NCBI RefSeq assembly: GCF_019740315.1
Contig: NZ_JAHXZR010000015.1
Span: 1 to 64,000 of the forward strand
Length of the DNA stretch: 64,000 nt
Reading direction: 5' to 3'
DNA from: Oceanobacter mangrovi
GTDB taxonomy: Bacteria; Pseudomonadota; Gammaproteobacteria; Pseudomonadales; Oceanobacteraceae
Translations under genes and position numbers: made by a program
The notes under the pieces: model-generated
Told to the model about the DNA's origin: nothing
Databases searched by the model: none
What the model saw: the letters and a program-made list of their open reading frames with translations, nothing else
In this document: positions 1 to 10,217 of the stretch, in pieces
How positions within the stretch are numbered: the stretch's first letter is position 1
How the letters are laid out: every line of letters begins with the position of its first letter

Positions 1-328
1 AAGAATCCGGCGACCCGAGCGGTTAAACACACTCTTTTCGCCGTCCTTCGCTGCCGAAGCAGTGAAGAGGCGCGCATTATAGGGACGCCTCATTTTGAGT
101 CAATCTCTTTGTGAAAGTTTTTTTACATCCGGTATATCGAGCTATTTCCTGACTGATTTTCAGCCAACAGCCAAAGACAGCTCGCGAATTACCCTGCAGT
201 CGGTACCCAGCTATTTCACGGTTTGGTAACCTTGGCCGCTGTTTGAGCGGAGCTGTTTGCAAGCTGTCGCTGATACATCTTTCAGGTTTTACCTGCTACG
301 TGTTCACCCCAACCCGGTTTAGTACTTC
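1..328. other. Left-edge non-coding region
   Basis: No credible protein gene is seen here. The left third carries a strong minus-strand promoter and its transcribed leader, described separately. The leader contains a short hairpin with CTGC/GCAG arms around a UUCG-type tetraloop (positions 51-62). The right two thirds is the upstream region of mutS. No convincing ribosome binding site is visible in front of the mutS start, so its translation signal is weak. Confidence 0.6.
76..103 (-). promoter_or_regulatory. Strong sigma70 promoter, rRNA-like, firing leftwards out of the window
   Basis: On the minus strand a TTGACT -35 box (98-103) and a perfect TATAAT -10 box (76-81) are separated by 16 nt. 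A G+C-rich GCGCGCC discriminator follows the -10, and an A-tract-rich stretch that could be an UP element lies upstream. This combination is typical of stringently controlled rRNA or tRNA operons. The leader has a UUCG hairpin and then a TTTAAC stretch loosely like boxA. The transcribed gene lies outside the window, so the rRNA assignment is inference. Confidence 0.6.
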
Positions 329-2929
329 ATGGCCAGACAAGCATCGCCCGCGGCAGCATCATCACACACACCTATGATGCAGCAGTATTTCAAGATAAAG
401 GCTGAATTCCCCGACACCATTTTGTTTTATCGAATGGGGGACTTTTACGAGCTATTCTACGACGACGCCAAGAAAGCTGCCCAACTGCTGGATATTACCC
501 TCACCGCCCGCGGCAAAAGTGATGGCCAACCTATCCCGATGGCCGGTGTTCCTTATCATTCTGCAGACAACTACATCGCCCGGCTGGTGAAATACGGCGT
601 TTCTATCGCCATTGCCGAACAGATCGGCGACCCGGCAACCAGCAAGGGCCCGGTTGAACGCAAGGTCGTTCGGGTTATTACGCCGGGTACCCTGACTGAT
701 GAAGCCTATTTGGATGAACGCTCCGATAACCTGCTGACCTGTGTCTGTGGTGAAAAAGACGATATCTCCAAAGGTAAGGCCGGCATTGCAGTATTGGAAG
801 TCAGTAGTGGCCGTTTCTCTGTACTCGAAGTGGCCGGAGAAGCAGAGCTGCTGGCAGAGATTGAACGTCTGCGTCCAGCAGAACTCCTCTATAGTGAAGA
901 CCAGACCCTGCCAGCCGCACTGTCTGAACGCAACGGCATCCGCTCTCAGGCTCCCTGGCATTTTGAATCTGACACCTGTTTCAGGCTATTGACCCAGCAA
1001 TTAAAGACCCGCGACCTGCGTGGCTTTGGCTGCGAAGGTATGACCCAGGCCGTACGGGCCGCCGGTGCCTTGCTGCATTACGCCCGCGACACCCAACGCA
1101 ATGATCTGCCACACGTTCGATCATTACAGGTGGAACTGCCTGATGATGCCATTGTGATTGATCCAGCCAGCCGTCGTAATCTGGAAATCGATATCAATCA
1201 GCAAGGTGACACTTCCCATACCCTCGCCTGGGTGATGGACAAAACATCTACCGCAATGGGCGGACGTTTACTGAAGCGCTGGTTAAACCGGCCGATCCGC
1301 CAGCAGCATGTTCTTGAACAGCGCCAGCAATTTATCAGTGAATTACTGTCTTCCGGCCGTTGGCAGGATCTGCAGCCACTACTGCGTAATATCGGCGATA
1401 TCGAACGTATTCTATCGCGTGTTGCATTAGGATCTGCTCGTCCACGCGATCTGGCGCGTTTACGTGATGCCTATACCGTCTTGCCAGAACTGCGACAGGA
1501 TCTTGAATCCATCGACTGCCAATTGGCCAAACAACTGTGGACTGACGTACAGGAATTCCCTCACTGGGTTGAGCGCTTACAAAAAGCCATTATTGAAAAC
1601 CCGCCAGTGGTTATTCGTGACGGCGGTGTGATTGCCGAAGGTTATGACGCTGAACTCGACGAACTGCGCGGACTGAGTGAAAACGCCGGTGATTTCCTGA
1701 TTCAGCTGGAGAACCGCGAAAAAGCCCGCACCGGTATTCCGACGCTGAAAGTTGGCTACAACCGGGTACATGGCTATTACATTGAAATCAGCAAATCCCA
1801 GGCGGCTGACGCACCGACCGAATACATTCGTCGCCAGACACTGAAAAACGCCGAGCGTTTTATTACGCCGGAGCTGAAAGCATTTGAAGACAAGGCCTTG
1901 TCTGCCAAAAGCCGAGCGCTAAGCCGCGAAAAACATTTGTATGAACAACTGGTGATTGATCTCGGAATGGAGCTGTCAGCGCTGCAACTCAGTGCTGCCG
2001 CCATTGCCCAGCTGGACGTATTGGTCAACCTCAGCGAGCGCGCCGACACCCTGCAATTCAGCCGCCCGGAGTTTACTGATGAAGCCATCATAGCTATCCG
2101 TCAGGGTCGTCATCCGGTGGTCGAAGCGCTGATTGATGATCCGTTTGTCGCCAACGACACCTGCCTTGATGAACAGCAAAAGATGCAGATCATTACCGGC
2201 CCGAACATGGGTGGTAAGTCGACTTACATGCGTCAGGTCGCCTTGATTGTGCTGCTGGCACATATCGGCAGTTATGTACCGGCCGCCAGCTGTAAACTGA
2301 CCGCCGTTGACCGCATTTTCACCCGCATGGGTTCCGCCGACGATGTCGCCGGTGGCCGCTCAACCTTTATGGTGGAAATGACTGAAACTGCCAATATCCT
2401 CCACAACGCCACGGCCAACAGTCTGGTGTTGATGGACGAAGTTGGTCGCGGCACCAGTACCTTTGATGGATTGTCACTGGCCTGGGCCAGCGCAGCACAT
2501 CTGGCTGAAAAAATCGGCGCCTTTACGCTGTTCGCAACCCACTATTTTGAGATGACGGCACTGCCGGAAAATCACGACAGTGTGGTCAACGTTCATCTGA
2601 AGGCCACCGAGCATGATGACAAGATCATCTTCCTGCACTCTGTGGAACAAGGCCCGGCCAGCCAGAGTTATGGCTTACAGGTTGCCCAGCTAGCCGGCGT
2701 ACCCACCCGGGTTATCAGTGAAGCCCGCAGCCAGCTGAAAAAGCTCGAACAAGGCAGCTTGCCTCCTACCAGTCCGCGCTTCCCCGAGCCTGAACAATCG
2801 CCTTATCAAAACGATATGTTCGCCAGCCTGCCATCAGCAGCGGAAACCCGCCTGGCGGAACTGGAACCGGACAACCTGACTCCGAGACAAGCACTCGAGT
2901 TGTTATACGAATTAAAATCCCTGCTGTGA
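329..2929 (+). CDS. mutS: DNA mismatch repair protein MutS
   Basis: MutS binds base-base mismatches and small loops in newly replicated DNA and recruits MutL. The 866-residue product has the full family length. The N-terminal mismatch-recognition motif GDFYELF is present with the Phe-x-Glu pair at residues 39 and 41. The connector, lever and clamp regions follow, then the C-terminal ABC ATPase with Walker [10 protein letters not shown] near residues 624-632 and the DEVGRGTST signature. The chosen start gives an N-terminus like that of known MutS proteins (HTPMMQQY follows a short lead), although no strong Shine-Dalgarno is visible. It lies next to fdxA and rpoS, as in pseudomonads. Confidence 0.98.
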   Translation: MARQASPAAASSHTPMMQQYFKIKAEFPDTILFYRMGDFYELFYDDAKKAAQLLDITLTARGKSDGQPIPMAGVPYHSADNYIARLVKYGVSIAIAEQIGDPATSKGPVERKVVRVITPGTLTDEAYLDERSDNLLTCVCGEKDDISKGKAGIAVLEVSSGRFSVLEVAGEAELLAEIERLRPAELLYSEDQTLPAALSERNGIRSQAPWHFESDTCFRLLTQQLKTRDLRGFGCEGMTQAVRAAGALLHYARDTQRNDLPHVRSLQVELPDDAIVIDPASRRNLEIDINQQGDTSHTLAWVMDKTSTAMGGRLLKRWLNRPIRQQHVLEQRQQFISELLSSGRWQDLQPLLRNIGDIERILSRVALGSARPRDLARLRDAYTVLPELRQDLESIDCQLAKQLWTDVQEFPHWVERLQKAIIENPPVVIRDGGVIAEGYDAELDELRGLSENAGDFLIQLENREKARTGIPTLKVGYNRVHGYYIEISKSQAADAPTEYIRRQTLKNAERFITPELKAFEDKALSAKSRALSREKHLYEQLVIDLGMELSALQLSAAAIAQLDVLVNLSERADTLQFSRPEFTDEAIIAIRQGRHPVVEALIDDPFVANDTCLDEQQKMQIITGPNMGGKSTYMRQVALIVLLAHIGSYVPAASCKLTAVDRIFTRMGSADDVAGGRSTFMVEMTETANILHNATANSLVLMDEVGRGTSTFDGLSLAWASAAHLAEKIGAFTLFATHYFEMTALPENHDSVVNVHLKATEHDDKIIFLHSVEQGPASQSYGLQVAQLAGVPTRVISEARSQLKKLEQGSLPPTSPRFPEPEQSPYQNDMFASLPSAAETRLAELEPDNLTPRQALELLYELKSLL

Positions 2930-3082
2930 CAGCAACGCCACCGTGAACAGCCAAATTGGCTGTTCACTTGTGATCCGCTTTTGCTATACCTAGAATGACG
3001 CCGACATAATCCCGAGCGCAGAACTCGGATATATAACCATTTAGCTATGTGCCAATAACCGGCACTGATCAGGAGAGATCCC

Positions 3083-3406
3083 ATGCCATTTGTTGTCACC
3101 GACAACTGCATTAAATGCAAATACACCGACTGTGTTGAAGTCTGCCCGGTCGATTGCTTCTACGAAGGTCCGAACTTCCTGGTCATTCATCCGGATGAAT
3201 GTATCGACTGCGCCCTGTGTGAGCCCGAATGTCCGGCACAAGCCATTTACTCAGAAGACGAAGTACCAGCAGGTCAGGAACAGTTTATTGAGCTGAATGC
3301 CGAGTTGGCAGAAGTGTGGCCAAATATTTCCGAACGCAAGGAGCCACTGGCGGATGCTGAGGACTGGGACGGTAAACCCAACAAGATTGATATGCTTGAG
3401 CGTTAA
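3083..3406 (+). CDS. fdxA: 7Fe ferredoxin FdxA
   Basis: This small electron carrier has two iron-sulfur clusters. The 107-residue length is standard for the FdxA family. The first cysteine group (CIKCKYTDC then CP, residues about 9-21) suits a [3Fe-4S] cluster. The second, [12 protein letters not shown], suits a [4Fe-4S] cluster. A good Shine-Dalgarno (AGGAGAG) precedes the ATG. The gene sits between mutS and the convergent rpoS, as in Pseudomonas and relatives. The physiological partner cannot be read from the sequence. Confidence 0.95.
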   Translation: MPFVVTDNCIKCKYTDCVEVCPVDCFYEGPNFLVIHPDECIDCALCEPECPAQAIYSEDEVPAGQEQFIELNAELAEVWPNISERKEPLADAEDWDGKPNKIDMLER

Positions 3407-3425
3407 TACGGCAGGACAGGATTGG

Positions 3426-3456
3426 CTTCATCTGGTCTGGAACAGACCAGATGAAG
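3426..3456. terminator. Long perfect stem-loop between convergent fdxA and rpoS
   Basis: A perfect inverted repeat has 14-nt arms (left arm starts CTTCATCTGG) and a 3-nt GAA loop. It lies between the ends of fdxA (plus) and rpoS (minus), so it probably ends or protects both transcripts. No clear U-tract follows on the plus strand, so intrinsic termination is inferred. Confidence 0.6.
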
Positions 3457-3493
3457 TTGCAGAAACGGAGACTTCCCCCTCAGAAAGTTCCGA

Positions 3494-4456
3494 TCAGGCT
3501 TCGCCAAACAGGGTTTCAGCAGTCAGGCCCTGGCCTTCCATGATCTCACGCAGACGCTTCAGGGCTTCAACCTGAATCTGGCGTACACGCTCACGAGTCA
3601 GACCAATTTCACGGCCTACATCTTCCAGTGTGCTGACTTCATGGCCGCGTAAACCGAAGCGACGAGCCAGAACTTCACGCTGCTTTTCAGGCAGCTCATC
3701 AATCCAGTTTTCCAGGTTCATCTGGATATCGTTGTTTTGCAGCTCTTCACCCGGATCCGCACTGCGTTCATCAGCGATGGTATCCAGAATGGACTTGTCA
3801 GAAGAATTACCCAGCGGAGTATCAACGGAAGTCACACGCTCGTTCAATTTCAGCATGCGCTTAACATCATCCACCGGTTTTTCCAGCAGTGCTGCGATTT
3901 CTTCTGCACTTGGCTCGTGATCCAGTTTCTGGGTCAGTTCACGAGCAGCGCGCAGATAGACATTCAATTCTTTGACGACATGGATCGGCAAACGAATTGT
4001 GCGGGTCTGATTCATGATCGCACGCTCGATGGTCTGACGAATCCACCAGGTGGCGTAAGTTGAGAAACGGAAGCCACGTTCAGGGTCGAACTTCTCTACC
4101 GCGCGGATCAGTCCCAGGTTGCCTTCTTCAATCAGGTCCAGCAGTGCCAGACCACGATTGATATAACGACGGGAAATTTTCACCACCAGACGCAGATTGC
4201 TCTCAATCATACGACGACGACCCATCTCGTCACCCTTGCGAGCCAGACGTGCATAGTGCACTTCTTCTTCGGCAGACAGCAGTGGGGAGAAACCGATCTC
4301 GTTGAGATACAGCTGAGTTGCATCCATTTCCTTGTAGGAAGAGTCGGCAGCGAACCGCTCAGGAGTTTCTTCCGCCCGAGATTCCAGAGCATCAGTATCC
4401 ATCATTTCGCTTTCGTCGAAGATTTCGTCATTCAGTTCACGTTGCTGAAGAGCCAT
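3494..4456 (-). CDS. rpoS: RNA polymerase sigma factor RpoS
   Basis: RpoS is the stationary-phase and general stress sigma factor. The product shows region 1.2 ([16 protein letters not shown]), region 2 with the core-binding and -10 recognition helices ([33 protein letters not shown]), region 3, and region 4 with the -35 helix-turn-helix ([22 protein letters not shown]). It is about 320 residues, matching the family. I chose the second in-frame ATG because a G-rich Shine-Dalgarno is correctly spaced from it; an upstream ATG two codons earlier is too close. It lies downstream of nlpD, and in relatives the rpoS promoter sits inside nlpD. Confidence 0.97.
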   Translation of the reverse strand: MALQQRELNDEIFDESEMMDTDALESRAEETPERFAADSSYKEMDATQLYLNEIGFSPLLSAEEEVHYARLARKGDEMGRRRMIESNLRLVVKISRRYINRGLALLDLIEEGNLGLIRAVEKFDPERGFRFSTYATWWIRQTIERAIMNQTRTIRLPIHVVKELNVYLRAARELTQKLDHEPSAEEIAALLEKPVDDVKRMLKLNERVTSVDTPLGNSSDKSILDTIADERSADPGEELQNNDIQMNLENWIDELPEKQREVLARRFGLRGHEVSTLEDVGREIGLTRERVRQIQVEALKRLREIMEGQGLTAETLFGEA

Positions 4457-4545
4457 GATCATTCCCCCGCCTTGATATTATTGTTCTGTCTGCTAAAACA
4501 AACAGAATCTGTGCCAGAACGAGTGATTAGCAATCCAGTGGACGC

Positions 4546-5355
4546 TTACCGTTTTGGCAAATACAGCAGCGGATCGACAGGATTACCGTTTTTTCGAATT
4601 TCGAAGTGAAGTTTCACTTCGGTTGTTCCGGTAGAACCTGTTTCGGCAATTGTCTGGCCAGCTTTAACAACTTCTTGTTCATTGACCAGAATGCGGCTTG
4701 CGTGGGCATATGCACTCAGGAAGGTGTCATCATGCTTGATGATCACCAGATTGCCGTAACCCCTGAGGCCCTGACCTGCATACACCACGGTTCCTGCCGC
4801 TGCTGCAGCTACAGATTCCCCCAGTGACCCGGACAGATCAATCCCCTTGTTGACAGGCTTTTGGGTTGAAAATTGAGCCATTATTACCCCTGGTACAGGC
4901 CAGACCCAGCTTAATGGTTGTTCTGCTACTGGAACGATTGGCGGACTTTGACTAGTTTGAGCATCAGTTGTGACAGATGTCTCAGGTTTTGACGCTATTA
5001 GCGACGGATCACTGACACGAACGACTGTGACAGGTTTTTTGACTTCCTCGGCCTTAACGTCAACATTACGGACGTCAATTTTCTGACCAGGATAGATGGT
5101 ATAGGGGCTGTATATTCCATTTGCACGTGCCAAATCCTTATGATTCAGGCCATAACGCCATGCAATGGAATAAAGGGTATCGCCTTTTCGCACGGTGTAG
5201 AGGCCTGACGGACTTTTGTCGTGGCCTCCTTGTTTATAGACCACTCGTTCAGAATTACCAAATTTTTCCTCTAGCGATACAAAGCCACCGCTACTGGCGC
5301 AGCCGGTCGTCATACTAACTATTGTGACTAATGTAACAGCAGCCAGGCGGAACAT
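4546..5355 (-). CDS. nlpD: NlpD-like lipoprotein with LysM and degenerate M23 domain
   Basis: This is a peptidoglycan-associated lipoprotein; in E. coli NlpD activates the amidase AmiC during cell separation. It has a lipoprotein signal with lipobox cysteine at residue 19 (TTGCASS), a LysM module (YTVRKGDTLYSIAWRYG) and a C-terminal LytM/M23 domain. The zinc site looks broken: the usual His before GxD is Asn (NKGIDLS) and the HxH motif reads KLH. That fits an amidase activator rather than an enzyme. I chose the ATG with AGGA seven bases upstream; the reading frame stays open for 21 more codons, which would spoil the signal peptide. Confidence 0.92.
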   Translation of the reverse strand: MFRLAAVTLVTIVSMTTGCASSGGFVSLEEKFGNSERVVYKQGGHDKSPSGLYTVRKGDTLYSIAWRYGLNHKDLARANGIYSPYTIYPGQKIDVRNVDVKAEEVKKPVTVVRVSDPSLIASKPETSVTTDAQTSQSPPIVPVAEQPLSWVWPVPGVIMAQFSTQKPVNKGIDLSGSLGESVAAAAAGTVVYAGQGLRGYGNLVIIKHDDTFLSAYAHASRILVNEQEVVKAGQTIAETGSTGTTEVKLHFEIRKNGNPVDPLLYLPKR

Positions 5356-5538
5356 GTTTTTTCCTGAGCGGTTGGTTTTTGACACGTTGGAGTGACAGGT
5401 TTCCGTTAATCGGTGCATTAGTGAACCAATTCTGTGGCTGTGAATTAAACCAGCATTACTAATTCCAAAAAACTCTAAAAAAGCAAAGCATTTGGCAAAG
5501 TTACATTGTTATCACTGTTGCACAAGTGAAAACCAGAC

Positions 5539-6456
5539 TTATTCCCCCTGCAACGCAGGCTGTGGCTGACGCCTGGCGACCCACTCCAGGCCGATAACCA
5601 GCACAAAACCGGCAACCATCAGCAGTATGGCCAGCCAAAGGTCCGTTCCTGCGTCTGGTAAAATATTGGTCTGGTAAACTGGTACTGTTTCACCCTTGCT
5701 ATCAATCCGGGTCGTCAGTGTGTCCTTCCACGGCCACACCTTGAGCAGCGACCCGACCATAAAACCGGTCAGCACGGCAAAGGTGGCTTCCTTCCAATCT
5801 TTAAGCAACCAGCTCAGAAAACGCGAAAATGACATCAAGCCAACCACGGCACCAATGCCAAACAAGCCTATTGTGACAAGATCCAGGCTTTTGAGTGCCG
5901 CTAGAATCGGCTCATACAAGCCCATTAATAACAGGATAAAGCTGCCAGAAATTCCCGGCAGAATCATCGCGCAAATAGCGACACTGCCTGCTAACAGAAT
6001 AATCAGGTGATTAGGCTCAATAGAAGTAGGCGCCGCCGTGCTGATATAGCCCGCAATCACAGCGCCCAACAACAGCAAAATACCCTTGGCTGGCGTCCAC
6101 TGATGAATCTCACGACCAACGTGAATCACCGAAGCAACAATAAGCCCGAAGAAAAAAGCCCACAGCCACACCGGGTAATGCATCAGCAGATAGTGAATAC
6201 CTTTGGCAAGGCTGAACAGTGCCGTCAGAATGCCGCTGCCAAGCACCAACAGAAAGGTGCCGTTGATATAACGCCAAGCAGCCAGAGGGCCTTGTTTGAA
6301 CAACAACCGAAGAGCTTGCAGGTCAACGCGGCGAATAGAACCCAGTAACTCGTCATAGATACCGGTAACGAATGCGATGGTGCCACCGGATACGCCGGGA
6401 ACAACATCCGCCGATCCCATGGCGATGCCTTTCAGAAACAACCAGATAAAGTGCAT
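5539..6456 (-). CDS. DUF368 family membrane protein, candidate undecaprenyl phosphate translocase
   Basis: This 305-residue polytopic membrane protein starts with the family hallmark KGIAMGSADVVPGVSGGT and repeats a similar motif near the middle (MILPGISGSFILLLMG). That duplicated G/P-rich re-entrant motif is typical of DUF368 proteins. Members of the family have been reported to return undecaprenyl phosphate across the inner membrane for cell-wall synthesis. It lies between pcm and nlpD, genes that are normally adjacent, so it appears inserted into a conserved run. The translocase role is by family and is not proven here. Confidence 0.85.
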   Translation of the reverse strand: MHFIWLFLKGIAMGSADVVPGVSGGTIAFVTGIYDELLGSIRRVDLQALRLLFKQGPLAAWRYINGTFLLVLGSGILTALFSLAKGIHYLLMHYPVWLWAFFFGLIVASVIHVGREIHQWTPAKGILLLLGAVIAGYISTAAPTSIEPNHLIILLAGSVAICAMILPGISGSFILLLMGLYEPILAALKSLDLVTIGLFGIGAVVGLMSFSRFLSWLLKDWKEATFAVLTGFMVGSLLKVWPWKDTLTTRIDSKGETVPVYQTNILPDAGTDLWLAILLMVAGFVLVIGLEWVARRQPQPALQGE

Positions 6457-6489
6457 GAAACATCCTTGCGGAAAGAATAGAGAAAGAAG

Positions 6490-7158
6490 TTAGCGTTGTA
6501 CCCCTGCGAGGAAAGGCACAAACAGGGCATCTTCCAGATCCCGGGTTACAAATTCGTCACCATCACGGCTGATCATCAACAAACGCTGCTTCTTGCGGCC
6601 GCCCACCGGAATCACCATACGGCCACCATCGGCCAGCTGTTGTTTAAGTGTTTCAGGAACAACCTCAGGCGCTGCTGCCACCAGAATGCCATCGAATGGC
6701 CCCTTATCTGGCAGTCCCCAGCCGCCATCGGAGAGCGAACAATTGACGTTGCGATAGCGCAGATCATAAAGACGGTTACGAGCGCGCTGATACAAGGGCT
6801 CGATACGTTCAACGCTGTAGAGCTGATCGACAAACGGCGACAGCACGGCCGACTGATAACCACAACCGGTACCAACTTCGAGCACCCGACCAAGCCGTTG
6901 CTGGTCTGCCAGCAAGAGTTCGGTCATGCGGGCTACGGTGTAAGGCTGGCTGATGGTCTGGCCATGACCGATCGGCAACGGCGTATCTTCATAGGCATGA
7001 TGAGCCAGCGCTTCGTCAATAAACAAATGACGGGGTGTTGTCGCCATCACAGCTAACACTTGCTCGTTGGTAATACCGGCATCCCGTAAACGCTGTACCA
7101 GGCGATCCCGGGTACGCTGGGAGGTCATGCCAATTCCGCTCACCAGTTGTGTTGTCAC
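6490..7158 (-). CDS. pcm: Protein-L-isoaspartate O-methyltransferase
   Basis: Pcm methylates L-isoaspartyl residues that form in ageing proteins, starting their repair, with S-adenosylmethionine as donor. The 222-residue product has the family signature GHGQTISQPYTVARMTELL and the SAM-binding motif VLEVGTGCGYQSAVL, followed by LVAAAPE. The start is a GTG with AGGAG eight bases upstream. It follows surE closely on the same strand, the classic surE-pcm pairing, and is probably cotranscribed. Confidence 0.96.
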   Translation of the reverse strand: MTTQLVSGIGMTSQRTRDRLVQRLRDAGITNEQVLAVMATTPRHLFIDEALAHHAYEDTPLPIGHGQTISQPYTVARMTELLLADQQRLGRVLEVGTGCGYQSAVLSPFVDQLYSVERIEPLYQRARNRLYDLRYRNVNCSLSDGGWGLPDKGPFDGILVAAAPEVVPETLKQQLADGGRMVIPVGGRKKQRLLMISRDGDEFVTRDLEDALFVPFLAGVQR

Positions 7159-7180
7159 GCTCTACTCTCCTGTACCTGTG

Positions 7181-7921
7181 TCAGTCCAGTAACACACGCA
7201 GATGGTCCAGCCCGCTGTGCAGCGTCATATCCATCTGGATGGGGGTAATAGATACAAAACCTTGCTCAATGGCATGAAAGTCGGTGCCAGGACCGGCATC
7301 TGCAACATCGCCAGCAGCGGCAATCCAGTAACAGTCCTTGCCGCGCGGATTGGTCGTCAGCACCGGATTATCGGAACGCAAACGGTGGCCCAAACGGGTA
7401 ATCCGGTGCCCCTGCAACTGCTCATAGGGCAGATCCGGGACATTGATATTGATAATGCTATTGGCAGGCATCTGCAGCTGTTCCAGTGCCGGCAGAAGTT
7501 CTACCAGCACCCGGGCAGCGGTATCGAAGTGCTGTTTGCCGGTGAGCGATACTGCGATCGGCGTTTTATCGAGAAAACGACCTTCCATGGCAGCGGCAAC
7601 CGTACCGGAATACAACACGTCATCACCGAGGTTGGCACCGGCATTGATACCGGATACCACCCGCTCACACTGATCACGGAACAAGGCATTGATGCCCAGA
7701 TGCACACAGTCCGTCGGGGTACCGTTCACACTGAGGAAGCCGTTATCCAGTTCGACAGGGTGCAGCGGTCGATCGAGCGTCAGCGAATTGCTGGCGCCGC
7801 TGCGATCACGGTCCGGCGCAATCACAGATACCTGATAGTCCGCTTGCTGCAACGCCGCCGCCAGGGTTTTCAACCCGATAGCATGGGCACCATCGTCGTT
7901 GGATAACAGCAGATGGGTCAC
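7181..7921 (-). CDS. surE: 5'/3'-nucleotidase SurE
   Basis: SurE is a metal-dependent phosphatase acting on nucleoside 5'- and 3'-monophosphates, linked to stationary-phase survival. The metal-binding N-terminus (LLSNDDGAHAIGLKTL) and the GTPTDCVHLG motif are both present, and the 246-residue length is standard. The start is a GTG that overlaps the TGA of truD (GTGA), so translation is probably coupled. It forms an operon with truD upstream and pcm downstream. Confidence 0.96.
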   Translation of the reverse strand: MTHLLLSNDDGAHAIGLKTLAAALQQADYQVSVIAPDRDRSGASNSLTLDRPLHPVELDNGFLSVNGTPTDCVHLGINALFRDQCERVVSGINAGANLGDDVLYSGTVAAAMEGRFLDKTPIAVSLTGKQHFDTAARVLVELLPALEQLQMPANSIININVPDLPYEQLQGHRITRLGHRLRSDNPVLTTNPRGKDCYWIAAAGDVADAGPGTDFHAIEQGFVSITPIQMDMTLHSGLDHLRVLLD

Positions 7922-8958
7922 TGATCGTCTCCCTCGCTGGCGACTGGATCCTGGCTCAGACGCTCAGGCTCGGTCACAGTCAGCACTTCTTTTAATAATG
8001 AGGTGGCATAATACCCGGCACCGAGACAAAAGCGGACAACCAATGTCAGCGAATTGTCGGCTTCCTCACGCCACTGCCAGTTCATCGCGTCCGGCTTCAC
8101 CACCAGAGTACGACGTTCCTGCTGCAAGCCGGCATGTTCCAGCGCATCGAGGATGTCCGCATGCGCTGCCAGCACAGCATGCTCCAGCTGTTCGAGCTCG
8201 CCCGTCACCAGCGATTTACCCCGGCCCCACTGGGGTCCACTTGGCAAGCCATTATCGGTCTCGACGTCCCCTTCCAGCCGCTGCAGCCAGTTACCCTGAC
8301 GCACCCGCTCAGCCAATACCTGGTTGAACAACCAGGAACGAACGGCTGATAGATAAAGGCCCTTTTTCTTCGGATTACGCACCCGCATTTCACGCTTCAG
8401 CATACGAATGCCGGACTCAATATTGCCGCCGCCGTGGCCAAAACGCTGGTCACCGAAGTAGTTCGGGAAACCACTGCTGGCGACCGCCTGCAGATTTTGC
8501 TCAACCAGCTCACGATTGCCGCTGAAATTACGCAGGGCAATTTCAAAGCGGTTACCCAGCAAATCACCGCGACGCAGCTTCTTGTTATGACGTTGCTGAC
8601 GCAGAACCCGGAATTCCGGATGCTCTAACGCCATGAAGTCAGGCGTTTCACCCTTTGGCAAATAAATGCTGAACCACTGGCTGGTCACTGCATGGCGGTC
8701 TTTCAGCCCGGCAAAACCAACATCCATCTCCTTCACGGCAGCGTAACGGGCCAGTTCCTCCGCCACAAAAGCGGTATTGGCACCGCGTTTCTCGATCCAC
8801 AGCCAGACGTGCTCGCCTTCGCCACAAGGCTCGGACAAGGGTAATTCCACCACCAGGAAATCTTCCGGCTGTGATTTCAGCATGGCACTGGATTGGCTGT
8901 TCGGCCAGGCCGCAGGCCAATCAAGGGTGTATTCAGAACGGGTTTCAGGAGCAGACAA
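7918..8958 (-). CDS. truD: tRNA pseudouridine(13) synthase TruD
   Basis: TruD makes pseudouridine at position 13 of certain tRNAs. The 346-residue protein carries the catalytic motif FAGLKDRHAVTSQ, whose Asp is the nucleophile, and the NYFGDQRFGHGGGN motif (TruD insertion region follows). The frame opens with TTG, preceded by AGGAAC about nine bases upstream; no better ATG exists before conserved sequence begins. The 3' end overlaps the surE start by 4 nt. It follows ispF after a short gap. Confidence 0.96.
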   Translation of the reverse strand: MSAPETRSEYTLDWPAAWPNSQSSAMLKSQPEDFLVVELPLSEPCGEGEHVWLWIEKRGANTAFVAEELARYAAVKEMDVGFAGLKDRHAVTSQWFSIYLPKGETPDFMALEHPEFRVLRQQRHNKKLRRGDLLGNRFEIALRNFSGNRELVEQNLQAVASSGFPNYFGDQRFGHGGGNIESGIRMLKREMRVRNPKKKGLYLSAVRSWLFNQVLAERVRQGNWLQRLEGDVETDNGLPSGPQWGRGKSLVTGELEQLEHAVLAAHADILDALEHAGLQQERRTLVVKPDAMNWQWREEADNSLTLVVRFCLGAGYYATSLLKEVLTVTEPERLSQDPVASEGDDQ

Positions 8959-9003
8959 GAACAGGGTTCCTCACAAAAAAGACTGCCAGGGAAATTATAG
9001 AAC

Positions 9004-9495
9004 TCAGTAACCGGCTTCGAGCAGCAAGGCGACAGCATGCACGGCAATGCCTTCCTTGCGGCCAACATAGCCCAGTTTTTCAGTGGTCGTGGACTTGACG
9101 TTGACGTCGTCGAGACGCACTTTCAAATCGGTCGCAATGGCCTGACGCATGGCAATGATGTGCGGGGCCATTTTCGGTGCCTGGGCGATGATGGTGACGT
9201 CGACATTGCCCACCCGATAGCCACGGTCTTCGATCAGGGTCACCACGTGACGCAACAGCATACGGCTGTCGGCGCCTTTCCAGCGATCATCGGTGTCGGG
9301 GAAATGCTGGCCGATATCACCCAGTGCAGCAGCACCCAGCAAAGCATCCGCTAACGCATGCAAGGCAACATCGCCATCGGAGTGCGCCTTGAGACCATGG
9401 GAGTGGGCAATCTGAACACCACCCAGTGTAATGAAATCGCCTTCATCAAAGGCATGCACATCAAAACCGTGACCAATACGCACAGCCGACCTCAC
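9004..9495 (-). CDS. ispF: 2-C-methyl-D-erythritol 2,4-cyclodiphosphate synthase
   Basis: IspF cyclises CDP-methylerythritol 2-phosphate in the MEP isoprenoid pathway. The metal-site signature [11 protein letters not shown], the [17 protein letters not shown] motif and the C-terminal [20 protein letters not shown] are intact. The length of 163 residues is typical. The GTG start overlaps the ispD stop (GTGA), indicating translational coupling with the previous enzyme but one of the same pathway. Confidence 0.97.
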   Translation of the reverse strand: MRSAVRIGHGFDVHAFDEGDFITLGGVQIAHSHGLKAHSDGDVALHALADALLGAAALGDIGQHFPDTDDRWKGADSRMLLRHVVTLIEDRGYRVGNVDVTIIAQAPKMAPHIIAMRQAIATDLKVRLDDVNVKSTTTEKLGYVGRKEGIAVHAVALLLEAGY

Positions 9496-10217
9496 TCAGG
9501 ATTATTGGATGTTGTTGAAACCGCCCGGGCCTGCTGAATAAACAGCTGCGCCAACGCCAGATCTTCCGGCCGGGTGACCTTGATGTTATCCGCCCGCCCC
9601 GCCACCAGTTTTGGGGCCAGCCCCAAATGTTCAATCGCCGAGGCTTCATCGGTTACCACAAAGCCGTCAGCCAGACTCTGTTTTAATGCCCGACTCAGCA
9701 GCCCCAGCGGGAATACCTGTGGCGTCAGCGCATGCCAGAGCTGGTCACGCTCAACCGTATGGTCGATTTCGACGGAACCATCAACAGCCAGACGCCCACG
9801 CTTCATGGTATCGCGAGTTGGACTTGCCAGAATCGCGCCGGGCAACTGCAGGTCAGCCAGCAATAAATCCAGATCACTGTGACGTAAACAGGGACGGGCG
9901 ACATCGTGCACCAGTACCCAGTCATCTTCATGGGCAAGTTCAGCCAGAGCCTCAAGGCCATTGAGTACGGAATAACAACGCTCGGCACCACCGTCAACCC
10001 GCAGAATACGCGGATCACTGGCAAACTCACTGGCTGGCCAATAAGGATCAGCGGCAGACAATACCAGCATCAGCTGTTCAAAACGCGGGTAGCCCAGCAA
10101 GGTAGCGAGGGTATGATCAATCAGCAAGCGCTGATCAAGGGAAAGGTATTGTTTGGGACGATCCGCCTGCATGCGGGAGCCAACCCCGGCAGCAACGACC
10201 AAGGGCCATATTGTCAT
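9492..10217 (-). CDS. ispD: 2-C-methyl-D-erythritol 4-phosphate cytidylyltransferase
   Basis: IspD joins CTP to methylerythritol 4-phosphate in the MEP pathway. The nucleotide-binding N-terminus ([21 protein letters not shown]) and the [16 protein letters not shown] motif are clear, and the 241-residue length fits. The ATG start overlaps the ftsB stop by 4 nt and the 3' end overlaps ispF by 4 nt. The ftsB-ispD-ispF linkage is common in Gammaproteobacteria. Confidence 0.97.
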   Translation of the reverse strand: MTIWPLVVAAGVGSRMQADRPKQYLSLDQRLLIDHTLATLLGYPRFEQLMLVLSAADPYWPASEFASDPRILRVDGGAERCYSVLNGLEALAELAHEDDWVLVHDVARPCLRHSDLDLLLADLQLPGAILASPTRDTMKRGRLAVDGSVEIDHTVERDQLWHALTPQVFPLGLLSRALKQSLADGFVVTDEASAIEHLGLAPKLVAGRADNIKVTRPEDLALAQLFIQQARAVSTTSNNPE

